A stretch of DNA of 9,388 bases from CAZIKB01 sp964539665 (GCA_964539665.1 CAZIKB010000185.1:1-9388); one strand, 5' to 3'; counted from the stretch's first letter, positions 1 through 7,092 are shown. The notes: generated from the sequence alone by a model not told the origin. Numbers and translations are program-made.

Positions 1-39
1 ATTGTCTTAATGTACGTGTATTAATATAGGAGTCATATT

Positions 40-1158
40 ATGTCTACTCGACAGAGCAAAAACCCACAAATTAAGCTGGCTCCAAAAACCGATTGGTTGC
101 CACAAAATAATCGTCCTCTGGTAATTGCGGGTCCGTGTAGCGCAGAATCCGAAGAACAGTTACTGCAAACAGCCATGGAAGTAAGTAAAATTCCAGATGT
201 CACAATATTTCGAGCCGGCATCTGGAAACCTCGTACCCGTCCTAACGATTTTGAAGGAATTGGCGTTAAGGGTTTGCAATGGTTGAAAAAGGTGAAAGAA
301 AAAACTAACCTGAAAGTTGCAATTGAGGTAGCCAATCAACGGCATGTTTTTGAAGCATTGAAATACAATGTTGATATATTTTGGATAGGGGCCAGGACAA
401 CAGTCAATCCATTTTCTGTCCAGGAAATAGCTGATGCGCTTCAAGGTGCGGATGTTCCCGTTTGGGTGAAAAATCCAGTTAATCCCGATTTACATCTCTG
501 GATAGGGGCGTTGGAAAGGCTAAACAAAGCCGGTATCACGCGATTGGGTGCGATCCATCGAGGATTTTCAACTCATGAAAATACGCCTTACAGAAACGCA
601 CCCAAGTGGGATATTGCAATTGAATTGAAGCGATTGGTACCAGAGCTTCCCATATTATGTGATCCCAGCCATATTGCAGGTAAACGGGAATATTTACCTA
701 CCCTGTCGCAAAAGGCGTTTGATTTAGCCATGAATGGTTTAATGATTGAAACCCACATTGAGCCTGATACAGCTTTGAGTGATGCCTCGCAGCAAATCAA
801 GCCTGAAGCTTTGAAGGATTTATTAGGAAATCTGCAATTTCGCAAATCAAATGGAAACGACGTGCCAGTTGATGATTTACTGGAGACATTGCGCTCTGAA
901 AGCAATTCTATTGATTATGAACTTATTGAAGTTATTTCCAGAAGAATGGAAGTTGTAAAAAAGATCGGCCTATACAAAAAAGATCATAATATGACTATTT
1001 TTCAAGTGAAACGTTGGAAACATCTCATAGATGATCGGCTTGAAAAAGCAAGTAAATTTGGTTTAGACAAAAAGTTTGTCAAAAATGTTTACCAATTACT
1101 GCATAATTACTCGATCAGAGTGCAGTCTGATGTGATGAATAAGAAGGCGAATTTTTGA
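40..1158 (+). CDS. Bifunctional DAHP synthase / chorismate mutase (C-terminal AroQ-type mutase)
   Basis: The N-terminal part (about residues 20-265) condenses phosphoenolpyruvate with erythrose 4-phosphate, the first shikimate step. The C-terminal part (about 275-365) converts chorismate to prephenate for Phe/Tyr; both act in the cytosol. Seen in the protein: GPCSAES (31-37, metal-ligand Cys33), KPRTRP (63-68, erythrose 4-phosphate loop), IGART (116-120), VKNP (143-146), HRGF (173-176), DPSHIAG (208-214) and IETH (236-239), the set of a type I-beta DAHP synthase. The tail is all-helical, with Arg/Lys residues spaced as in AroQ mutases (R285, R301/R302, K313, R325). There is no N-terminal ferredoxin-like regulatory domain, so control probably runs through the fused mutase, as known for Prevotella-type enzymes. 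The length of 372 aa fits that family. AGGAG at 28-32 lies 7 nt before the ATG. The gene converges on ilvC. The AroQ active-site assignment is by eye. Confidence 0.95.
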   Translation: MSTRQSKNPQIKLAPKTDWLPQNNRPLVIAGPCSAESEEQLLQTAMEVSKIPDVTIFRAGIWKPRTRPNDFEGIGVKGLQWLKKVKEKTNLKVAIEVANQRHVFEALKYNVDIFWIGARTTVNPFSVQEIADALQGADVPVWVKNPVNPDLHLWIGALERLNKAGITRLGAIHRGFSTHENTPYRNAPKWDIAIELKRLVPELPILCDPSHIAGKREYLPTLSQKAFDLAMNGLMIETHIEPDTALSDASQQIKPEALKDLLGNLQFRKSNGNDVPVDDLLETLRSESNSIDYELIEVISRRMEVVKKIGLYKKDHNMTIFQVKRWKHLIDDRLEKASKFGLDKKFVKNVYQLLHNYSIRVQSDVMNKKANF

Positions 1159-1387
1159 GGTGGCAGGTTTGAGGTAATGGGGATATTAGGGTCTTAAATA
1201 TAAGTATGAAAGCATCTATACCTTTCTACACCTTGCTCCTTTTCCCTCCCTGCTCCATAAACGAACGTTAATACATGAAAGCCATCGAACTTTAACTCCC
1301 GTTTGAGTGGATTTAAATCAGATTATTTTGTTCACTACTTCATCTCCCATTTCAACTGTGCCCACCAATTACTTTGGAATCACTCCA
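1159..1387. other. Convergent intergenic region between the DAHP synthase gene and ilvC
   Basis: This 229-bp spacer separates two genes that end toward each other. I see no convincing intrinsic terminator on either strand: no GC-rich stem is followed by a T run. A pyrimidine-rich tract lies at about 1220-1258 and a 10-bp palindrome, GATTTAAATC, at 1310-1319. Transcription may end through Rho or run into the opposing gene; that is inference. No repeat like those at 4939 or 7204 is visible here. Confidence 0.4.
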
Positions 1388-2383
1388 TTATTTTTTCTTT
1401 TGAATCCAGGCCATCATTTTTCTTAGATTTTTACCAACTTTTTCAACTGGCATTTCTTTGTATTGTCTGCGCAGGGCATTCATTACTGGTCGTCCGGCTT
1501 TGTTTTCCAGTATCCAATCTCTGGCAAATGAGCCATTCTGAACCGAATGCAGAATTTCTTTCATTCGTTGTTTAGTATCTTCATTGATGACTACCGGACC
1601 TCGAGTCATGCCGCCATATTCGGCTGTGTCGCTGACCGAGTAGTACATGCCGGCAATTCCGCCTTCATAGAATAAGTCAACGATAAGTTTTAATTCGTGC
1701 AGGCATTCGAAATAGGCAATTTCCGGCTGATAGCCTGCTTCCACCAGGGTTTCGAAACCGGCATTAATTAGTTCAGTAACTCCACCGCACAACACGGTTT
1801 GCTCGCCAAAAAGATCGGTTTCGGTTTCTTCTTTAAAGGTGGTTTCTATCACACCAGCGCGGGTTCCGCCAATTCCTTTGGCATAGGCAATGGCAATTTC
1901 TTTGGCTTTTTGTGTATAATCCTGGTGCACAGCTAACAGGCACGGTACGCCGCCGCCTTCAGTAAACACACGTCGTACTAAATGGCCCGGGCCTTTGGGA
2001 GCTACCATAAAAACATCCACATCTTCAGGAGGTATGATTTGATTAAAGTGAATATTAAAACCGTGTGCAAATGCCAGAGCATCTCGCGGATTAAGGTTTG
2101 GTCGAATATCCTTTTCATAGGCTTCCACCTGGTTCTGGTCTGGTAACAAAACCATAACCACATCTCCAAGCTTTGCGGCTTCCGCGACTTCAGCCACTTT
2201 GAGCCCGGCATCTTGTGCCTTCTGCCAGGAAGCGCTTTCTTTGCGAAGTCCCACGACAACAGACACTCCACTTTCTTTCAAATTCAAAGCATGTGCATGT
2301 CCCTGACTGCCATAGCCAAGCACTGCTACGGTTTTGCTTGATAGCAATTTCAAATCTGCATCAGCATCGTAAAATAGTTTCAT
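1388..2383 (-). CDS. ilvC: Ketol-acid reductoisomerase (NADP+), class I
   Basis: This enzyme isomerises and reduces 2-acetolactate or 2-aceto-2-hydroxybutyrate to the dihydroxy acids, the second common step of valine and isoleucine synthesis, using Mg2+ and NAD(P)H. The Rossmann loop GYGSQGHAHALNLKESG lies at 23-39. R47, S50 and S52 in LRKESAS fit the phosphate-binding pattern of NADPH-preferring enzymes. H107 lies in AHGFNIHF and the GPGHLVRR motif at 131-138. Metal ligands are D190 and E194 (TDLFGEQ) and E226 and E230 (FECLHE), with S251 in the YYSVSDTAEYG segment. At 331 aa it is a normal short class I enzyme, complete at both ends. GAGGAAA lies just upstream of the ATG. It is the last gene of the ilvD-B-N-C block, 178 bp after ilvN, so it may be expressed partly independently. 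Confidence 0.98.
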   Translation of the reverse strand: MKLFYDADADLKLLSSKTVAVLGYGSQGHAHALNLKESGVSVVVGLRKESASWQKAQDAGLKVAEVAEAAKLGDVVMVLLPDQNQVEAYEKDIRPNLNPRDALAFAHGFNIHFNQIIPPEDVDVFMVAPKGPGHLVRRVFTEGGGVPCLLAVHQDYTQKAKEIAIAYAKGIGGTRAGVIETTFKEETETDLFGEQTVLCGGVTELINAGFETLVEAGYQPEIAYFECLHELKLIVDLFYEGGIAGMYYSVSDTAEYGGMTRGPVVINEDTKQRMKEILHSVQNGSFARDWILENKAGRPVMNALRRQYKEMPVEKVGKNLRKMMAWIQKKK

Positions 2384-2440
2384 GATTATTTTCCTCTTTT
2401 AATGGTCTATTGATTAATGGTTCTTTGCACTGATTTAAAT

Positions 2441-2454
2441 GGGATTGTAATCCC
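2441..2454. promoter_or_regulatory. Dyad GGGATT-GT-AATCCC upstream of ilvC
   Basis: A perfect 6-bp inverted repeat with a 2-nt centre lies 58-71 bp upstream of the ilvC start. The size and symmetry fit an operator for a dimeric regulator. The adjoining bases (AATCCCGAT) also resemble the interior of the repeat at 7204-7314, so it may instead be a remnant of that family. No clear sigma-70 promoter accompanies it. Confidence 0.2.
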
Positions 2455-2485
2455 GATATTCCACTCATGCTGCGATCTGAAGCAT

Positions 2486-2511
2486 TCATTCAGCATAAAT
2501 ATGCTGAATGA
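2486..2511. repeat. 11-bp perfect stem with 4-nt loop in the ilvN-ilvC spacer
   Basis: TCATTCAGCAT at 2486-2496 pairs perfectly with ATGCTGAATGA at 2501-2511 across an AAAT loop. It lies about 50 bp past the ilvN stop in transcript sense. An 8-base direct repeat, GATCTGAA, sits at 2474-2481 and 2510-2517. There is no T run, so it does not look like an intrinsic terminator. An mRNA processing or stabilising hairpin that sets ilvBN and ilvC levels separately is possible, but that is inference. Confidence 0.5.
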
Positions 2512-2531
2512 TCTGAAATCCTGGTATCCAT
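2490..2531 (-). CDS. Possible 13-codon leader-type ORF before ilvC
   Basis: AAGGAGG (positions 2542-2536 on the reverse strand) is followed 4 nt later by an ATG that opens the short frame MDTRISDHSAYLC. Its TGA stop lies inside the left arm of the 2486-2511 hairpin. A ribosome translating it would disturb that hairpin, as in attenuator-like control of the downstream ilvC. Against this, the peptide has no run of Leu, Ile or Val codons, the SD spacing is short, and chance ORFs of this size are common. Confidence 0.15.
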   Translation of the reverse strand: MDTRISDHSAYLC

Positions 2532-2561
2532 CCTGCCTCCTTCAATTCAGGTTTCACTGTG

Positions 2562-3050
2562 CTATGTCAGCCCCTGAAACTCTCTCCTTAAAGCAACACT
2601 ACCAGTTCGAGCGACTTCCCGCAGACCAAAACCCCTTAACATGCCGATAGCCGCATCAATTTTATCTTCCCTGCCGGTGACCTCAATAGTAAGAGTTTTA
2701 GGACTGATGTCAATGATATTGGCCCGAAATATATTAACTACTTGCATAATTTCTGCTCGCGTTGTTTGTGTAGATGCCACTTTTATCAAAGCCAGCTCTC
2801 GTTCCACAAAAGGCTCAAACGTTAAATCAACCACTTTAATGACGTCTACTAATTTGTGCAACTGTTTGGTAATTTGTTCAATAATGTGTTCCTCGCCGTC
2901 AGTTGTTATAGTAACACGAGCCAAATCGGGATCTTCGCCTTCTGCAAAACTTATACTATCGGTACTAAATCCCCTGCCACTGAATAATCCCACAATTCGA
3001 GAAAGTGCGTTAAAATTACGCTGAACAGAAACTGAAATTGTGTGTTTCAT
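2562..3050 (-). CDS. ilvN: Acetolactate (acetohydroxyacid) synthase small regulatory subunit
   Basis: This is the regulatory partner of IlvB; in this family it raises catalytic activity and carries valine feedback inhibition. An N-terminal ACT domain spans about residues 3-77 and the small-subunit C-terminal domain about 81-157. LSRIVGLFSGRGF (16-28) is the typical first ACT helix and turn, and KQLHKLVDVIKV (62-73) is the second conserved block. The 162-aa length matches E. coli IlvH. Aligned without gaps to E. coli IlvH, the positions known there for valine binding or resistance (N11, G14, N29) are R11, N14 and S29 here, so feedback may be altered. The ATG follows the ilvB TAA with no gap. 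The SD AAGGAG lies inside the ilvB coding end, which predicts translational coupling and balanced subunit supply. Confidence 0.96.
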   Translation of the reverse strand: MKHTISVSVQRNFNALSRIVGLFSGRGFSTDSISFAEGEDPDLARVTITTDGEEHIIEQITKQLHKLVDVIKVVDLTFEPFVERELALIKVASTQTTRAEIMQVVNIFRANIIDISPKTLTIEVTGREDKIDAAIGMLRGFGLREVARTGSVALRREFQGLT

Positions 3051-4826
3051 TTAATCATCTCCTTCAACCATTTCATGTAACGAGGCTCCTGCTGGTACCA
3101 TTGGAAAGACGTTGGCCTCTTCGGCGACTTTAAAATCCATAACCACAGGTTTATCTTTTACTTTCATGGATTCTTGTAAAACGGGCAAAACATCTTCCGG
3201 TTTTGTTGCCCGTAATCCCACGGCGCCATAGCTCTCGGCAAGTTTAACAAAATCAGGATTACCTGGTTTTAAATGAGTATGAGAATAACGTCCATCAAAA
3301 AACATTTCCTGCCACTGTCTAACCATGCCCAAATAACCGTTATTTCCAATAGCAATTTTAATGGGTACCAGATATTTCACAGCGGTAGCCAATTCAAAGT
3401 TTGTCATCTGAAATCCGCCATCGCCGGTAATGCAGAAAACATTACGATTCGGACAACCTAAAGCTGCGCCCATGGCCGCCGGCAAGCCATATCCCATAGT
3501 GCCTAATCCACCAGAAGAGAGCAAAGATCTTGGGTGATTAAATTTGTAATATTGAGCTGCCCACATTTGATGCTGTCCCACATCCGTTACGATGATAGCT
3601 TCACCGTTAGTCACTTCGGATATTTTTTCTATCAGGAATTGTGACATTATAACTGCCTTGCTGGAACGATACTTTAGAGGATGTTCTTTCTTCCAGCGAT
3701 TTAATGTCTCCAGCCAATCATTTGTATTTGGTTTTTGCACCATTTGGGTCAGAGTTGGCAAAATATTTTTGGCGCTTCCAACAATCGGGACCTGAACCGG
3801 GACATTTTTCCCAATGCAGGAAGGATCGATATCAATATGTACCTTTTTGGATTTAGTAGAAAAGCCGTCTAATTTTCCCGTTACCCGGTCATCAAAGCGT
3901 GCGCCAATCGCTACCAAAACATCACATTCGGTGATGGCCATGTTGGCATACCATGTCCCATGCATTCCCAACATGCCGAGGGATAATGGATGAGTTTCCG
4001 GAAAGGCTCCAAGTCCCATTAATGTAGTTGTAACTGGCACATTACTTTTAATAGCCAGCTCGGTTAATTCTTTAGCGGCATTTCCCATAATTACACCACC
4101 GCCTGCATATATCAAAGGACGTTTTGCCTGGTTAATGAGGTCAGCGGCTTTGGCAATTTGTTGAAGATGACCACTGGTGACTGGACTGTAACCGCGAATA
4201 TTTAAGTGACGGCGCCTTTCATAAAGCCCTTTGGAAAAAAGCATGTCCTTTGGCAAATCCACCAAAACGGGTCCCGGTCGACCCGTTGTAGCGATATGAA
4301 AGGCTTCACGTACGATCTGACCAAGTTCGTTTACATTTTTCACCAGGTAGCTATGTTTGGTTATCGGACGAGTAATGCCAATAATATCAGCTTCCTGGAA
4401 GGCGTCATTACCAATTAAGCCAGAAACAACCTGACCTGTAAAAACTACGAGGGGTATGGAATCCATATAAGCTGTTGCAATACCCGTTACCGTGTTGGTT
4501 GCGCCAGGCCCGGATGTTACTAACACTACTCCGGGTTTGCCGGTCGCCCTTGCATAACCATCCGCTGCATGGGTTCCGCCTTGTTCATGTCGAATTAAAA
4601 TATGACGCAATTCAGGTGTTTTGTAGAGGACATCATAAAGCCCGAGCACTACTCCACCGGGATAGCCAAATATAATATCCACACCCTCATCTAATAATGC
4701 CTGCACTAAAATTTCTCCGCCAGTCATTTCACGGGATTCGGGCTTAACTGTCCTGCTTTCCTTTTCAGGGAAATCTTTCAACTGAGCTTCTTCAACTTCA
4801 ACTGCTATGGCTTCCATTACACTCAT
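3051..4826 (-). CDS. ilvB: Acetolactate (acetohydroxyacid) synthase large catalytic subunit
   Basis: A thiamine-diphosphate enzyme that joins two pyruvates to 2-acetolactate, or pyruvate plus 2-oxobutyrate to acetohydroxybutyrate, the committed step of branched-chain synthesis. The three-domain fold is visible. The N-terminal pyrimidine-binding domain has GYPGG (54-58), catalytic E81 in RHEQGGTHAADGYARATG and TSGPGATN (104-111). The FAD-binding-like middle domain has GARFDDRVTG (308-317). The C-terminal pyrophosphate domain has GDGGFQM (468-474) with N495-N496 closing the ThDP motif, then MVRQWQ (501-506), which includes the tryptophan known from herbicide resistance. NVFPMVPAGASLHEMV is the expected tail. 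About 33 charged residues precede the first conserved MTGGEIL, longer than many homologues. The start is uncertain: the SD GGAGG lies only 1 nt before the first ATG but 10 nt before M4 (4817). It abuts ilvN. Confidence 0.97.
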   Translation of the reverse strand: MSVMEAIAVEVEEAQLKDFPEKESRTVKPESREMTGGEILVQALLDEGVDIIFGYPGGVVLGLYDVLYKTPELRHILIRHEQGGTHAADGYARATGKPGVVLVTSGPGATNTVTGIATAYMDSIPLVVFTGQVVSGLIGNDAFQEADIIGITRPITKHSYLVKNVNELGQIVREAFHIATTGRPGPVLVDLPKDMLFSKGLYERRRHLNIRGYSPVTSGHLQQIAKAADLINQAKRPLIYAGGGVIMGNAAKELTELAIKSNVPVTTTLMGLGAFPETHPLSLGMLGMHGTWYANMAITECDVLVAIGARFDDRVTGKLDGFSTKSKKVHIDIDPSCIGKNVPVQVPIVGSAKNILPTLTQMVQKPNTNDWLETLNRWKKEHPLKYRSSKAVIMSQFLIEKISEVTNGEAIIVTDVGQHQMWAAQYYKFNHPRSLLSSGGLGTMGYGLPAAMGAALGCPNRNVFCITGDGGFQMTNFELATAVKYLVPIKIAIGNNGYLGMVRQWQEMFFDGRYSHTHLKPGNPDFVKLAESYGAVGLRATKPEDVLPVLQESMKVKDKPVVMDFKVAEEANVFPMVPAGASLHEMVEGDD

Positions 4827-4827
4827 A

Positions 4828-4832
4828 CCTCC
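4828..4832 (-). promoter_or_regulatory. Shine-Dalgarno GGAGG of ilvB, favouring the second ATG
   Basis: GGAGG reads 4832 to 4828 on the reverse strand. One base separates it from the ATG at 4826-4824, too close for normal initiation. Ten bases separate it from the in-frame ATG at 4817-4815. The true IlvB start may therefore be three codons inside the longest frame. Confidence 0.5.
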
Positions 4833-4843
4833 AATTTGTTTAG

Positions 4844-4872
4844 ATTAAATAAATTTGATTTGAATGATTCAA
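4844..4872 (-). promoter_or_regulatory. Candidate sigma-70 promoter for ilvBN
   Basis: On the reverse strand TTGAAT (4872-4867) and TTTAAT (4849-4844) are separated by exactly 17 bp, with 4/6 and 5/6 matches to the consensus. Transcription would start near 4837, leaving a very short leader. The -35 box lies in a palindrome, TTGAATGATTCAA (4860-4872), that could serve as an operator. The region is A+T rich, so a chance match is quite possible. Confidence 0.3.
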
Positions 4873-4938
4873 TATGGATTTGACTACTTTAGAATCGAAA
4901 TCAACCTTTCATTGCGATTTTCATAAATAGGGTCCTAT

Positions 4939-5014
4939 CTGTCATGCCCGAATGATTCTATCGGGCATCCATTTCTTCACTGGATTCCCGCTTAAAAGAC
5001 TGCGGGAATGACAG
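4939..5014. repeat. 76-bp palindromic intergenic repeat (element A)
   Basis: The ends CTGTCATGCCCG and CGGGAATGACAG form a 12-bp terminal inverted repeat with one mismatch. Inside are two perfect hairpins: GCCCGA (4946-4951) with TCGGGC (4961-4966), and ATTCCCGC (4984-4991) with GCGGGAAT (5002-5009). It shares its ends with element B at 7204-7314, which marks a dispersed repeat family of the MITE or REP type; no transposase is present. The element starts 60 bp past the ilvD stop and could protect or end that transcript. Confidence 0.8.
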
Positions 5015-5073
5015 CATTTTAGATATTTTTCTATTTTCTGGAACACAGATTCATAGAACATGATTTTTGTAAA

Positions 5074-6744
5074 TTACTTTAGTGATAAAATAGCTCCTGT
5101 ATTGGCTGAAGTCACCATAGAAGCATATCTGGCCAGCCATCCAGTTGTAACTTTTGGTTTCGGCGGCTGCCAGCGCCTTTTTCTTTCGCGTAATTCAGCA
5201 TCAGATAATTCTATAACTAATTTTCTATTTGGGATGTCTATGGAAATCAAATCGCCATTTCGTATTAAAGCGATAGGACCGCCAGCCGCAGCCTCCGGCG
5301 AGACATGCCCAATGCAGGCGCCCCGGGTGCCGCCAGAAAATCGGCCGTCGGTAATAAGCGCCACCTTGTCCCCTAAACCCATTCCCATAATATTGGCGGT
5401 TGGCGCCAGCATCTCTTGCATGCCAGGCCCGCCTTTCGGCCCCTCATGTCGAATGACAACTACATCTCCAGGTTTGATCATTCCACTTAAAACCCCTTCC
5501 CCGGCTTCTTCCTGCGATTCGAAAATAATCGCTGGACCACGGTGATTTAGCAAAGCTGGTGCAACAGCCGCAGTTTTGACAACAGCGCCCTCAGGAGCTA
5601 AGTTTCCAAACAGAATGGCTAATCCGCCGCTGGTACTATCTGCATTTTCCACAGAACGGATAACTTCAGAATCGTAAATCTTTGCATTTTCAATATTTTG
5701 GCCCAGTGATTTTAGTGTAATAGTTTTCTGGTTTAAATTAACTGTCCCATCCTTTTTGCTCAGCTCTTTCAAGATTGCACTAATTCCTCCAGCCCGGTCA
5801 ACATCTTCCATGTGCCATTGTGATGACGGCGATACTTTACACAAACAGGGCACACGGTCGGCAATCTGGTTAATTCGGGTGAGAGGATAATTTAATCCGG
5901 CCTCATGAGCTATGGCCAGGGTGTGCAAAACGGTGTTCGTGGAACCGCCCATAGCCATGTCTAACGCAAATGCGTTATCAATGGTATTTGTTGTGACAAT
6001 ATCTTTTGGTTTGACGTCAGCTTCGATTAGTCTGATTATCTGGTGAGCCGCCTGTCGGAGTAAATCACGGCGTTTTTCGGAGATGGCCAGGTAAGTGCCA
6101 TTTCCTGGCAGGGCCATGCCCAGAGCTTCCATGAGGCAATTCATCGAGTTGGCAGTAAACATGCCTGAACAGGAACCACAGGAGGGGCATCCGTGGTCCT
6201 CTAATTCTTTGAGTTCGGTTTCGTCAATTCTACCAGCTTTGTAGGCGCCGACTCCTTCAAAAACAGATATTAAATCGACTGTTTTCCCCGAAGGCGTTTT
6301 GCCGGCAACCATAGGGCCGCCGCTGACAAAAATGGTTGGAATGTTTATTCTTAAAACTCCCATGAGCATTCCCGGCACAATTTTGTCACAATTCGGGATG
6401 CAGATGAGCCCATCCAATTGATGAGCCATGGCAACGGTTTCTACAGAATCGGCAATCAGCTCACGACTGGGCAGGGAGTAATTCATACCGGAGTGGCCCA
6501 TGGCAATGCCGTCATCCACGCCAATGGTGTTGAATTCAAAAGGCATACCACCGGCTTTGCGCACTTCTTCTTTGACTATGCGTCCCAGTTCCTGCAGGTG
6601 CACATGTCCTGGAATGATTTCAATGAAGGAGTTGCAAATACCAATAAAAGGTTTGGAGAAATCTTCGTCCTTTACGCCACATGCTTTTAACAGACTCCGA
6701 TGCGGAGCCCGTTCATAGCCTTTTTTGATCAAATCGCTTCGCAA
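5074..6744 (-). CDS. ilvD: Dihydroxyacid dehydratase
   Basis: This iron-sulfur dehydratase removes water from 2,3-dihydroxy-isovalerate or 2,3-dihydroxy-3-methylvalerate to give the 2-oxo acid precursors of valine/leucine and isoleucine. Seen: DDGIAMGHSGM (77-87), CIPNCDK (115-121, cluster Cys119, with D120 and K121 as Mg site and likely carbamylated lysine), HGCPSCGSCSGMF (184-196, cluster cysteines), and GRFSGGT (467-473, catalytic Ser470). The segment NSFIEIIPGHVHL (38-50) has PGH where [2Fe-2S] plant and cyanobacterial enzymes have a cysteine (PCN), as in E. coli IlvD, so an oxygen-sensitive [4Fe-4S]-like form is likely. It is 556 aa and complete. The start is TTG at 6744, supported by AGAGG about 6 nt upstream and by the family-typical MRSDLIKKG; no in-frame ATG lies upstream. 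It is the first ilv gene; a lone TATAAT lies at 6853-6848 without a good -35 box. Confidence 0.97.
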   Translation of the reverse strand: MRSDLIKKGYERAPHRSLLKACGVKDEDFSKPFIGICNSFIEIIPGHVHLQELGRIVKEEVRKAGGMPFEFNTIGVDDGIAMGHSGMNYSLPSRELIADSVETVAMAHQLDGLICIPNCDKIVPGMLMGVLRINIPTIFVSGGPMVAGKTPSGKTVDLISVFEGVGAYKAGRIDETELKELEDHGCPSCGSCSGMFTANSMNCLMEALGMALPGNGTYLAISEKRRDLLRQAAHQIIRLIEADVKPKDIVTTNTIDNAFALDMAMGGSTNTVLHTLAIAHEAGLNYPLTRINQIADRVPCLCKVSPSSQWHMEDVDRAGGISAILKELSKKDGTVNLNQKTITLKSLGQNIENAKIYDSEVIRSVENADSTSGGLAILFGNLAPEGAVVKTAAVAPALLNHRGPAIIFESQEEAGEGVLSGMIKPGDVVVIRHEGPKGGPGMQEMLAPTANIMGMGLGDKVALITDGRFSGGTRGACIGHVSPEAAAGGPIALIRNGDLISIDIPNRKLVIELSDAELRERKRRWQPPKPKVTTGWLARYASMVTSANTGAILSLK

Positions 6745-6909
6745 AATAAACCTCTTTTATTTGGTTCATAAATACCATTCCCTTTAGATGGAATGCACTT
6801 ATCTTCAGAGGTCTTTCCTAAATTCGATTTTTTGTTAAGATTGTAAAATTATAAGTTGTTAAAGCTTAATAAAGATGTTTTGATTTTAGGAATGAACTCT
6901 GATTTTTCT

Positions 6910-7092
6910 TTAGTTTAGAATTAGGCCAGAGAGCATTCCTAAAATAATGGGTAGGCCTATTAGTAGAATAATTATAATAAATAGAAAAGCGCCAAAATAA
7001 ATTTGGTTACTATATGCTACTCCACCGACAATGCGCAAATCGTTTGCACGTCTTGAAAAAAGCGAAGAAATTGTAAATGGAGTAGAATTCAT
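6910..7092 (-). CDS. Possible small membrane protein (60 aa), unrecognised
   Basis: I do not recognise this frame. It encodes a polar N-terminal half (about 1-30, several Arg) and one strongly hydrophobic segment at about 33-58 (FGAFLFIIIILLIGLPII and onward), which predicts a single-pass inner-membrane peptide. It lies upstream of ilvD on the same strand, 165 bp before its start, and a sigma-70-like promoter lies 35-63 bp upstream. Against it: the ATG has no Shine-Dalgarno sequence, unlike most genes here, and an A+T-rich spacer readily gives hydrophobic frames by chance. It is either a real small membrane protein or a chance ORF. Confidence 0.35.
   Translation of the reverse strand: MNSTPFTISSLFSRRANDLRIVGGVAYSNQIYFGAFLFIIIILLIGLPIILGMLSGLILN

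Noticed and set aside
1206..1271. 21-codon forward ORF after the DAHP synthase gene
   Set aside because: It contains a short hydrophobic stretch but has no ribosome site and nothing downstream to control; chance is the simpler explanation.
1303..1575. 90-codon forward frame overlapping the end of ilvC
   Set aside because: More than half is antisense to conserved ilvC codons, no Shine-Dalgarno is seen and the composition is not protein-like.
2641..3024. 127-codon forward frame opposite ilvN
   Set aside because: It lies fully within ilvN on the other strand, with low-complexity Ser/Thr/Ile content and no ribosome site.
5060..5545. 161-codon forward frame opposite the 3' part of ilvD
   Set aside because: It lies almost wholly antisense to a conserved, complete ilvD and shows no ribosome site or recognisable domain; it is a shadow frame.
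6713..6769. 18-codon out-of-frame ORF starting at an ATG 25 nt before ilvD
   Set aside because: It has no Shine-Dalgarno, and the ilvD TTG start has both a ribosome site and the expected N-terminal sequence, so this ATG is not an alternative ilvD start.
6776..6795. Attenuator or terminator hairpin before ilvD (CATTCC / GGAATG)
   Set aside because: It is a 6-bp stem with an 8-nt loop, no alternative pairing or T run and no leader peptide rich in branched-chain codons.
6745..6909. T-box or other riboswitch leader upstream of ilvD
   Set aside because: The A+T-rich spacer shows no T-box specifier/antiterminator consensus and no compact multi-stem structure.
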